The notes under the pieces are model-generated. The model did no database searches, was not told where the DNA came from, and was given only the letters and a program-made list of their open reading frames with translations. The position numbers and the translations under genes were made by a program. From positions 3,224,001 through 3,288,000 of the forward strand of contig CAKKNE010000005.1 of NCBI GenBank assembly GCA_918797485.1: a stretch of 64,000 nucleotides of DNA. Direction: 5' to 3'. Positions 38,746 to 47,300 of the stretch are shown here, piece by piece. Origin of the DNA: Pelagomonas calceolata (lineage: Eukaryota > Sar > Pelagophyceae > Pelagomonadales > Pelagomonadaceae). Every line of letters begins with the position of its first letter. Position 1 is the first letter of the stretch.

Positions 38746-39777
38746 ATGGCTGAGGTAGTAGATCTGACAGCTATCAACAGCGACGACGAGCCGCAGCGCG
38801 CAGCTCCCACCATAGACCTCACCAAGGACAGTGATGATGAGCCGCCAGTCAAGCGCGCGAGACGCGACGAAACTGCTGCAGACGGGCCGATTAAGATCGT
38901 CGCGTGGAACGCGTCCGGCGTCACGCACAAAAGCGGGAAGAACCGGGACAAGCTCGCGCGCCTCGTGCAGCGCATCGGACGGGTCGACGCGATCGTCGTC
39001 GCGGAGTGCACTGTGAAGCGGGGCGAGGAGGCCGCCGCGCGCGCGCTGCTGCCCGGCTACGATTGCTATATCACGCACGTCCAGGAAACGACGCCGCGGG
39101 AGCACAGGGGCGCCGGCGTCGCGTTCTATATTCGGCGTGACAGTGTGCTCGCGCGCAACGGGCGACTGCTGCCCTCGGCGCCGTGGGATCGCCTGGGCAT
39201 GGTCGGCCAGTACTCGTGCGACGTCGGCGTCATCGTGGGCGCCTATCTGCCGACGCCGACAAACAAAAACCAGGACGCTGCGCTGCGCGAGGCGCTCGAC
39301 GACGAGTATCCGCTCCTCGTGAAGAGCCACGGCCATCGCCTCCTCTGCTTCTGCGGCGATTTGAACGCCACGCTATCGAAGACGCTAGACTCGACGAAGT
39401 GGTTCGGCGGCCCGCGCTACACCGTCTCGAGGACGACCCTCGAGAACTGCATCAACAACCTGCACCTCGTCGACGTCGTCCGCAACAGGTGGCCCGCCAC
39501 GGCCAAGTACACGGCGTTCCAGTCGCGCTTTGACGACAAGAAGCAGAAAATGGTGTACTGGCGCGCGCGGCCTGACTACGTCTTGGTGCCCCAGGGGCGC
39601 GCTTCACGCGTCGAGGACGTCGTCGTGCCGGACGGCGAGCAGTGGGTGCGACACATCCCGGCGCCGGCGAGCCAACCCAAGCGCTACGAGGGAGAGCGCT
39701 ACATCTCCGTGGACAAGGAGGGCACGCTCTGCGGCTCGGACCACGTGCCGATCGTCGTGACGATGAGGCTATCCTAA
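38746..39777 (+). CDS. EEP-superfamily (ExoIII/TDP2-like) nuclease with tandem SUMO-binding motifs
   Basis: 343 residues from ATG 38746. The N-terminus has two hydrophobic-acidic SUMO-interaction-like motifs, EVVDLTAINSDDE and TIDLTKDSDDE, then a basic signal (VKRARRDE). The endonuclease/exonuclease/phosphatase domain (about 48-343) has IVAWNASG, VVAECTVKRGEE with the metal-binding Glu, RGAGVAFYI, CFCGDLNAT, RPDYVLVPQG and the terminal GSDHVPIVV. All core catalytic positions (N, E, D, N, D, H) appear present. SUMO motifs joined to an EEP fold recall TDP2, which removes topoisomerase 2 adducts; the EEP core alone would also suit an AP endonuclease. Nuclear DNA repair is the likely role, by inference. 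Confidence 0.82.
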   Translation: MAEVVDLTAINSDDEPQRAAPTIDLTKDSDDEPPVKRARRDETAADGPIKIVAWNASGVTHKSGKNRDKLARLVQRIGRVDAIVVAECTVKRGEEAAARALLPGYDCYITHVQETTPREHRGAGVAFYIRRDSVLARNGRLLPSAPWDRLGMVGQYSCDVGVIVGAYLPTPTNKNQDAALREALDDEYPLLVKSHGHRLLCFCGDLNATLSKTLDSTKWFGGPRYTVSRTTLENCINNLHLVDVVRNRWPATAKYTAFQSRFDDKKQKMVYWRARPDYVLVPQGRASRVEDVVVPDGEQWVRHIPAPASQPKRYEGERYISVDKEGTLCGSDHVPIVVTMRLS

Positions 39778-39808
39778 GTAAGTACAACAACAAGGTCCCC
39801 TTAGCAAA

Positions 39809-40255
39809 CTAGGCGTGGAACCGCTGGTAGTCGGGCACGCGGTCCTTCTTCACCTTGCCCCAGCCGGCGCCCGGCAGCGCGGGCGCGGGCGATGGTGAAG
39901 GCGGCGGCGGCGGGGCCTCCTCCTTGGCCTCCTCGACGCCATCTTCATGAGTCTTCTTCTTGTGCGCTATTGATTTGTTTTTTCTACAATCAGGATCATC
40001 GCAGTCGGACCCACTGGACTCCGTCGACGACTCACCGAAGGGCCTTTTTTTGTGGTAGATGCAGCAGCGCTTCGACGACTTCCGTCCTAAGTGTTCATTA
40101 TCAACAGTGTCGTCGGCGAAGGAGATGTGGGGCCGCGGGTTCAGGCGGAGCACGAGCGTCGGGGCGGGCGCCGGCGCGGCGTCGCCGTCCGTCTTCGTTT
40201 CTTCTTCTATTATGGTCGCGGTGGCGTCGTTGGTGTTGTCGTGCGTGGGCGCCAT
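39809..40255 (-). CDS. PPP1R11: Protein phosphatase 1 inhibitor-3 (PPP1R11/YPI1)
   Basis: 148 residues. The conserved core [20 protein letters not shown] followed by [14 protein letters not shown] is diagnostic of inhibitor-3, an intrinsically disordered PP1 regulator. HISF just before it is the RVxF-type PP1 docking motif. A Cys pair in CDDPDCRK further on matches the metal-binding part of the family. The proline-rich tail ends VPDYQRFHA. Convergent with the EEP gene (31-bp gap) and divergent from ClpP over a region with a CTAG palindrome. Confidence 0.93.
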   Translation of the reverse strand: MAPTHDNTNDATATIIEEETKTDGDAAPAPAPTLVLRLNPRPHISFADDTVDNEHLGRKSSKRCCIYHKKRPFGESSTESSGSDCDDPDCRKNKSIAHKKKTHEDGVEEAKEEAPPPPPSPSPAPALPGAGWGKVKKDRVPDYQRFHA

Positions 40256-40452
40256 GCTTTGGCTTTGTTCGCTCGATTGTTTGTATTTGCACTGTGCTGT
40301 GGGCTGGCCACAGGTGGGGTTTGGGCGGCCGCCAGTCAGTCAGATTTGGCACAGCGCTCGGAGGGGGCTGTGGAAAGATGACGCAGCCTGCGCGTAACCC
40401 GTGCCGCCCCAGAGGCACGCGGCATGCGCGTTTTTGTCACGCTGCTGCTTTT

Positions 40453-40475
40453 GCTAGTGTCTTACAGACGCTAGC
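40453..40475. promoter_or_regulatory. CTAG nested palindrome in divergent promoter
   Basis: Forward GCTAGTGTCTTACAGACGCT then AGC; the reverse strand reads GCTAGCG, TC, TGTAAGACACTAGC. It is 197 bp from the PPP1R11 start and 226 bp before ClpP. No further signal is seen in the 446-bp gap. Confidence 0.7.
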
Positions 40476-40701
40476 GCAGAGATTTTGGAACAGCTCCTAG
40501 TTGTCTTCAGGGACTCCTAGCGACGCAACAGACACCGTCTTTGCAGCTTTGCAGCCTCCGCTCTCAGCCCCTGCTTGCCCTCTGCAGTCTGCGTCTAGCC
40601 GCTGCAGGTGGCCGCGCGTGCACTCAACCGCTATCGCTGTTGCCCACATATCATCCGTTTGCACCAAATAAGCTGTCGCAAAAGTGCTGGGAGCAACAAG
40701 C

Positions 40702-41427
40702 ATGATCAGACGACGAGCCGCGCTCCTCCTCGCCGCGGCGGCGTCCGTCGCGGGCTTCACGCCGGCCAGGCCCCTCCCCGCGGCGGCGCGCGTGCACGCT
40801 GACAAGCCGAGGCAGTCCGTCGTGATGATGCCCATCGGCGTGCCGAAGGTCGCGTACCGCGTGCCGGGCGCGCCGTCGGCCGACTGGATCGACATCTACA
40901 ACCGGTTGTATCGGGAGCGCATCATTTTCCTGGGCCAGGAAATTGATGATGAACTGGCGAACCAGATCATTGGGGTCATGCTGTACCTCGACAGCGAAGA
41001 TTCGACGAAGCCGATCTACCTGTACATCAACTGCCCCGGCGGGAGCGTCATCGCTGGGTTAGCGATTTTTGATACGATGAACCACATCAAGTCGCGGGTC
41101 GTGACGATCAACGTCGGGTTATCCGCCTCGATGGCTTCCTTCCTCTTATGTGGTGGTACCAAAGGATCTCGTTTAGCACTACCGAACAGCCGAGTCATGA
41201 TCCACCAGCCCATGGGCGGCGCCCAGGGCCAGGCCGAGGACATCAAAGTAGAAGCGGCCCAGATCGTGCGCATCAAGGAGAACCTCGTCAAGCTCTACTC
41301 GATGATGACGGGCCAGACGACGGACCAGATCATCAAGGATTTGGACCGGGACAACTTCATGAGCGCGCAGGAGGCGTGCAGCTATGGCATCGTCGACAAG
41401 GTCATCGACGTGGACTACACGAAGTAG
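40702..41427 (+). CDS. clpP: Plastid-targeted ClpP protease catalytic subunit
   Basis: 241 residues from ATG 40702. The presequence is stramenopile-like: signal peptide [18 protein letters not shown], then F at the cleavage site ([13 protein letters not shown]), predicting plastid import through the secretory route. The ClpP fold follows: [39 protein letters not shown], catalytic Ser in SASMASFLL (about 143), His in VMIHQPMGG (about 168) and Asp in DLDRDNFMS (about 217). The triad is intact, so this is an active ClpP and not a ClpR. It partners with Clp/Hsp100 ATPases to degrade plastid proteins. Being nuclear-encoded with its own presequence fits a red-lineage plastid. Confidence 0.95.
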   Translation: MIRRRAALLLAAAASVAGFTPARPLPAAARVHADKPRQSVVMMPIGVPKVAYRVPGAPSADWIDIYNRLYRERIIFLGQEIDDELANQIIGVMLYLDSEDSTKPIYLYINCPGGSVIAGLAIFDTMNHIKSRVVTINVGLSASMASFLLCGGTKGSRLALPNSRVMIHQPMGGAQGQAEDIKVEAAQIVRIKENLVKLYSMMTGQTTDQIIKDLDRDNFMSAQEACSYGIVDKVIDVDYTK

Positions 41428-41453
41428 GTGGGCGTAAGTACTAGTATACAACA

Positions 41454-42698
41454 TTAGACACGTCGCTTCTCGCGCCGCTTCTGCCGCCGCGACTTCTTCG
41501 TCTCCGCGCAGAAGAGCGACTCGCTCGCGGCCGCGGCCCTCAGTACGTCATCGACGTTCGGGAGCGCCTCCACGAGCCTCGCGAGCCAGCCCGCGAGGTC
41601 AGCCCTCGAGTCGCCGAGCTGGCGCGAGTACGACTCCGCGTCGGGATGCTCGCTCACCATCTCGACGAGCCGTCGCAACAAAAACAGCTTGGAAACGTCG
41701 TCACAGCGACCAAACAAAACGCAGCACAGATCTAGGTGGAAGAGGACCGCGTTGTACTGGACCTCGCCGTCGCCGTCGGTGAAGGGCGCGTCGCCGGCGT
41801 CTTCCGGCACGCCGACAGCGAACGCGAACATACGCGGGGAGCTGGTGGGCGGCCCGGCGTGGACGTCGTTGCCGCCCGCGCTGAGGAGCGTGCCGGGCGC
41901 GCAGGTCAACGCGAGGCGCCGCGCCACCGGCTGGTAGAGCTTGCCGAAGCACCGGAGCGCGTCGTCAATAGTCCGCCAGAACTTGAAACGTCCCTCCAGT
42001 TGCCGCCTGCCCTCCTCCACAAGCAGTCGACGGAGCGCCGCCGGCACGTCGAGGCCGCCCTCCTCCCAGAGCGCCACCAGCGCGGCAGCGCTGTCCACGG
42101 CCGGCCCGTCCGGGGCGTAGACGACGGTGGACGGACAGTCGCGCGACATGTAGCAGCACAGCTGCCGGTTGGGGACCATGGCGTCTATATGCCTAATTTG
42201 GCCGCTCGTCGGGCCGAACGCCAGCACGAGCATGAAATTGTCCAGCTTCTCGACGTCCCGACACCTCAGCATGTGTCTTCGAATCCTCTCGACCTGTGTG
42301 GAAATTAAATTTCAGGGGCCCCACGCCATCGAGGCGATGTTGCCTCCATAAATGCGTCTGCTCGATGGCGTAGAGGTTTCCACACAGCTCCCCACCGTCA
42401 GACCGCCCCCAAAATTGCGAAGTAGCCGCGATACTACGCTCTCCTCGTCGTCTGTGATCTCCACGCGATAGATCGCGTGCTCGCCGCCGCCCTGCAGCTC
42501 GCCTACGGAGCCGTCGTGATTTTCTTGAAGAATGGCAAGCGACTGCCGCGGCTGCTCCTCGAGCACGAACGTCGCGAACGCCTCCATCAGCGTCGCCGTC
42601 GCTTCCTCGCGCTCGCTCGCCGGTTCGATGCATTCGACTCCCATTGCTTCCATCTCTCGTTTGATATGGGCCTCGTCGGCGCCATGCAGTGCTGCCAT
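41454..42698 (-). CDS. Unknown conserved-looking soluble protein, one introner
   Basis: Exons 42698-42396 and 42293-41454 join in phase to 380 residues (GGGLT joined to VERIRRHMLRC). No domain is recognised. Features seen: an acidic helical N-terminus (MEAMGVECIEPASEREEATA), a middle with FGPTSGQIRHIDAMVPNRQL, a leucine-rich helical part (LFLLRRLVEMVSEHPDAES) and a basic C-terminus (KKSRRQKRREKRR) suggesting nuclear or nucleolar location. Without splicing the first exon would end inside the introner. It lies head-to-tail behind the DoxX-like gene with a 172-bp gap that lacks the boundary element. Convergent with ClpP at 26 bp. Confidence 0.65.
42294..42395 (-). mobile_element. Introner element in the unknown gene
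   Basis: 102-bp intron on the reverse strand. Ends are inverted repeats, CTGTGTGGAAACC on the left and, read inward, CTGTGTGGAAATTAAA on the right. The last 38 bases are nearly identical to those of the element at 9441-9562 (both contain TGGGGC, GAAATTT, ATTTCCACACAG). Internal CGCCATCGAG / CTCGATGGCG pair. Flanks GTGGGGAG and GTCGAGAG are a decayed 8-bp duplication. GT donor from the left flank, AG from the terminal repeat; splicing keeps frame. Confidence 0.85.
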
Positions 42699-42870
42699 TG
42701 GAGAGCTGCAGTGTGCAGCGCTCGTACAGCTGCTCAGAGCTGGCTCACAGCAATGGCATGCGTCCGGCCGAGTAATAATAGGTCATTTTCTCGCACGCAC
42801 AGCTTTAGGCTCGTCTTTTTTATGCCTCAGCGCGCCGCCAGCGTCGCTCTAGAGGGTCTTCACAATAGCA

Positions 42871-43578
42871 TTATTCGATCTCGTCCCCCCACGCGTAGAA
42901 AAAGCTGTCCTTCGCGAGCGTCGCGAGGAGCCCCAGCAGGACGCACTGTACCGCGAAGCGGACGTAGTGGAACGTCAGCGGCAGGGGCCCCGTGCCCATC
43001 GTCGCGCCGTGCGTGTACATGTAGATGTTCGCCGGCGTCACCGCGATGGTCAATAACAAGAGACCAGCACACGCTACCGGCGGGAGCCATTTCAGAGGAG
43101 CCTCGAGCTCGACGCCTGCGAGCGCCGCCGCGCCGCCCGCCACCAGCGTCGCGCCGCCGACGAGTTCCGCCTGGCCCGTCCAAGCCACATGAAATGCCGG
43201 CGCCGTGGGCACGGGCCAGAGGCCCCACGTTCCGAAGGGCGGCGTGATTGCGCGGAAGGCGTCGGCAGCAGCAAAGTGCCCGACGCCGGCGGCGACGTAG
43301 AGGAGGCCGAGGCCGAGGAATGCGATTTCCACAAATTTCCGCCAGGCCTCTGCGCCGGCGCCGGTTTTTTGAGTCGCCGATCGAAGCGCGTCGAGGGCCG
43401 CGTTGCTCGCGACGGCGCCTCCACCGATGCCGCCCGCGCAGCCGAGGAATACCACGGCCTGAAGCGGCACCGGGAGGCCGTCGACGCCGGACGGCGCGAT
43501 CTGCCGGCGCGTGAGACGTCTTCGTCTGACTGGTGCTTGCAGCGCGGTCGCGCAGACGGCGAGATAAAGCACGCGCAT
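42871..43578 (-). CDS. DoxX-like membrane protein, probably plastid
   Basis: 235 residues from ATG 43578 (the codon before it is GTG). The N-terminus MRVLYLAVCATALQAPVRRR is a signal peptide followed by LQAP and basic residues, as in stramenopile plastid presequences. Four or five helices follow: LPVPLQAVVFLGCAGGIGGG, IAFLGLGLLYVAAGVGHFAA, GQAELVGGATLVAGGAAALA, GLLLLTIAVTPANIYMYTHG and YVRFAVQCVLLGLLATLA. The arrangement HVAWTGQAELVGG and TPANIYMYTHG fits DoxX-like proteins, many of unknown function. Location and role are inferred. Confidence 0.75.
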   Translation of the reverse strand: MRVLYLAVCATALQAPVRRRRLTRRQIAPSGVDGLPVPLQAVVFLGCAGGIGGGAVASNAALDALRSATQKTGAGAEAWRKFVEIAFLGLGLLYVAAGVGHFAAADAFRAITPPFGTWGLWPVPTAPAFHVAWTGQAELVGGATLVAGGAAALAGVELEAPLKWLPPVACAGLLLLTIAVTPANIYMYTHGATMGTGPLPLTFHYVRFAVQCVLLGLLATLAKDSFFYAWGDEIE

Positions 43579-44372
43579 CACAGACAGCCCACCTCTTTGA
43601 AGCAGAGCAGCCCCGGCTGCGACAGCGGGCAGCCGGACTCTTGCCAGCCGAGCCGGATGAGTTCACAGGACACGACGAACGCGAACACGAACGCGAACTC
43701 GAGCTCGCGCCAAACCTGGTCCGCGACGTGCCAGCTGTTCATTTATTTTAGCACTTGTGCAGAGTGAGAGCACTGCTCGACTTCGAGGCTACGAGCACTG
43801 CCAAAACTCTTGTGGCGGCCACGCAGCGTATGACAGAGATCCGAGACAATGCGCAGGTCACGAATAACCCCGCGTAACCACCGTCTACGTACGACGTGCA
43901 ATGCGAGCTGTGTGTGCCTCTGGGCGGCGCGGCCGCAGGCGCTGCAGCTGTAGAGAGGTCGGATTCGTGCCCTATAGTAGGTCCTCGATGACGGATAGGG
44001 AGGAAACCGCAGCACAGACGGGCGCAGGGCCAAAAACACCCCACTGCCGGCAACGCGTCGGGGCAGCCAGCGAGCCCGTGCCACGCCTGGGGGCTGCCCC
44101 CACGCGTGGTCGAAGAGCTTGCAAGTCCCGACTGCGGAATAGGGGGGTCACACCGGGCAGGCGCAAACCGTCGGGCTGCCGGTGCACAAAAACCGGTGTG
44201 ACTGCTGCCCGCCTGCCTAGGCAAGCAAGGCAACCGGTCCCCTCGCAACAACGCGGCCCCAGTCGCGCGCGCGAGGCCGACGCACGAAAGAAGCAGCAGC
44301 GACGAGCGGCTGCGACCGTAGCCCAAGCTGCCCCTCACACGTCCAGCGCTGCGGCGCAGCACCAACGATACG
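43579..44372. other. 794-bp divergent intergenic region
   Basis: No gene or CTAG palindrome is seen. Short frames on both strands are unconvincing. One inverted repeat, CACACCGGTTTTTGTGCACC (reverse strand of about 44179-44198), could form a hairpin. No tRNA or snRNA signature was found. Confidence 0.35.
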
Positions 44373-47300
44373 ATGCCCGCGAGAGGAGGCGAGGAGGTCA
44401 TTATCGACGATTTTAAGAGCAGCGGCGCGCGGAGCCGCGTGCCGAGCCGCTTCCGCGACCGCCAGCCCGGCGAGCGGCCGCGCGCTTCTTCCAGAGAACG
44501 GCGCAGCGTCGGGGGCCGCCCGCGGCCGACGGGCGTGTCCACGACGTCCAGTCGAGGCACGTACCGCATGGGCGAGACCGTCGAGGCGCGCTACAAGAAC
44601 GGCAGCCAGTACTACAAAGGAAATATCGTGTCCGTCAACTCGAACGGGACCTACGACATCCGCTACGACGACGGCGACGAGGAGCGCAACGTCTCGGCCT
44701 ATAAGATTCGGAGGAAGGCCGGCGCCGCGGCTTCCACCAAACTAAGGGAAGGCGACGCCGTCGAGGCGCGCTACCGGGGCCGGGAAAAGTACTACAAAGG
44801 CAAGATTTCGCGGGATCGCATGGATGGGACGTATGACATTAACTATGACGACGGCGAGAAGGAGTTACGGGTCGAGGAGCGGCTTATCCGGAAGCTGTCG
44901 GACGACTCGATCTCGCCGCGGCCGGCGTCCGACAATTTCCGAGAGGGCGACAAGGTCGAGGCCCGCTATAGAGGTAGGGAGAAGTACTACCCCGGCAAGA
45001 TTTCAAGAGATAGAGGCGACGGGACCTACGACATTGCCTACGACGACGGCGAGCGCGAGACGCGCGTCGAGGCCAAACTGATAAGATCGAAGGACGGCGG
45101 CGGCTCCTCCGATAAGTTAAGGGAGGGTGATGAAATAGAGGCGCGCTACCGCGGCCGCGAGAAGTACTACAAAGGGACTATATCAAGAGACCGCGGCGAC
45201 GGCACCTACGACATTGCCTACGACGACGGGGAGAAGGAGACGCGCGTCGAGGAGCGTTTGATCAGAAAGCGGGAGCGGGGCTCGTCGCGGTCGCGGTCGC
45301 GCGGCGCCGACGATCGTCTCAGCGAGGGCGACAAGGTGGAAGCCGATTATCGGGGCCGGGGCAAGTTCTACCCCGGCAAAATCACGAGGGACCGCGGCGA
45401 CGACACGTACGACATCGCCTACGACGACGGCGAGCGCGAGATTCGCGTCGCCAAGAGATTGATTAGGAAGATTGGAGGGGGCTCGGACAGCTTCCGCGAG
45501 GGCGACAAGATCGAGGCGGATTATCGCGGCCGGGGCAAGTTCTACCCCGGCAAAATTAGTAGGGACCGCGGGGACGACACGTACGACATCGACTATGATG
45601 ATGGAGAGCGCGAGACGCGCGTCGCGAAGCGGCTCATCCGGTCCAAGGAGGGCTCGGGCGGAAGCTCGAAGCTCGAGGAAGGGGACAAGGTCGAGGCGAG
45701 ATATCGCGGCCGGGAGAAGTATTACCCCGGGAAGATCACAAGAGACCGGGGCGACGGGACCTACGACATTAGCTATGACGATGGGGAGCGCGAGACGAGG
45801 GTCGAAGAGCGCCTGATCAAAAAGAAGGACGGCGGCGGCGGCTCGGACAGCTTCCGCGAGGGCGACAAGATCGAAGCCGATTATAGAGGCCGCGGCAAGT
45901 TCTATCCGGGCAAAATTAGCAGAGACCGCGGGGACGACACCTACGATATTGACTACGACGACGGCGAGCGGGAAACGCGCGTCTCGAAGCGCTTGATTCG
46001 GTCCAAGGACGGTGGCTCCGGCTCGAGCGACAAGCTCGAGGAGGGCGACAAGGTGGAGGCGCGCTATCGCGGCCGCGAGAAGTACTACCCTGGGAAAATC
46101 ACTCGGGACCGCGGCGACGGGACCTACGACATTAGCTATGACGATGGGGAGCGCGAGACGCGCGTGGAAGAGCGCCTGATCCGCAAGAAGGACCGCGACC
46201 GCTCGCGGTCCCGCTCGCGCGGCGGTGATGATCGTTTAAGCGAGGGCGACAAGGTCGAAGCCGATTATCGGGGCCGCGGCAAATTCTACAAGGGCAAGAT
46301 CTCTAGAGATAGAGGCGACGACACGTACGACATCGCCTACGACGACGGCGAGCGCGAGCTGCGCGTCGCCAAGAGGTTGATCCGCAAGCTCGACGGCGGC
46401 TCGAGCGACTCGTTCCGCGAAGGCGACAAGGTCGAGGCCGATTATAGAGGCCGGGGCAAGTTCTACAAGGGCAAGATCTCCAGAGACCGCGGCGACGATA
46501 CGTATGATATTGCCTACGACGACGGCGAGCGGGAAATGCGCGTCTCAAAACGGCTCATCCGCAAGCTCGACGGCGGCTCTGGAGGTGACTCGTTCCGCGA
46601 AGGCGACAAGATCGAGGCCGACTACCGCGGCCGCGGCAAATTCTACCCCGGGAAGATCAGCCGAGACCGCGGGGACGATACGTACGACATCGCCTACGAC
46701 GACGGCGAGCGCGAGACGCGGGTGGCGAAGCGCCTGATCCGGTCGACGGGCGGCGGTGGTGGTGGCAGCGATCGTCTGGAGGAAGGGGACAAGGTCGAAG
46801 CTGATTACCGAGGCCGAGGCAAGTTCTACCCCGGGAAAATCACCCGAGACCGCGGCGACGACACCTACGACATCTCCTACGACGACGGGGAGCGTGAGAC
46901 GCGCGTAGCGAAGCGCCTGATCCGCAAGCTCGACGGCGGCAGCTCCGGAGGCCGCCTGCGCGAGGGCGATCGCATCGAAGCCGACTACCGCGGCCGCGGC
47001 AAGTTCTATCCCGGTAAGATTACGAGGGACCGCGGTGATGATACGTACGACATCGACTATGATGATGGAGAGCGCGAGACGCGCGTCGCGAAGCGCCTCA
47101 TCCGGTCCAAGGACGGTGGCGGCGGCGACGACAAATTGCGCGAGGGTGACTTGGTCGAGGCGCGATACAGAGGCCGGGAGAAGTACTACAAGGGCAAGAT
47201 TTCGCGAGACCGCGGCGACGGGACCTACGATATTGCCTACGACGACGGGGAGAAGGAGACGAGGGTCGAGGAGCGTTTGATCAGAAAGCGGGAGCGGGGC

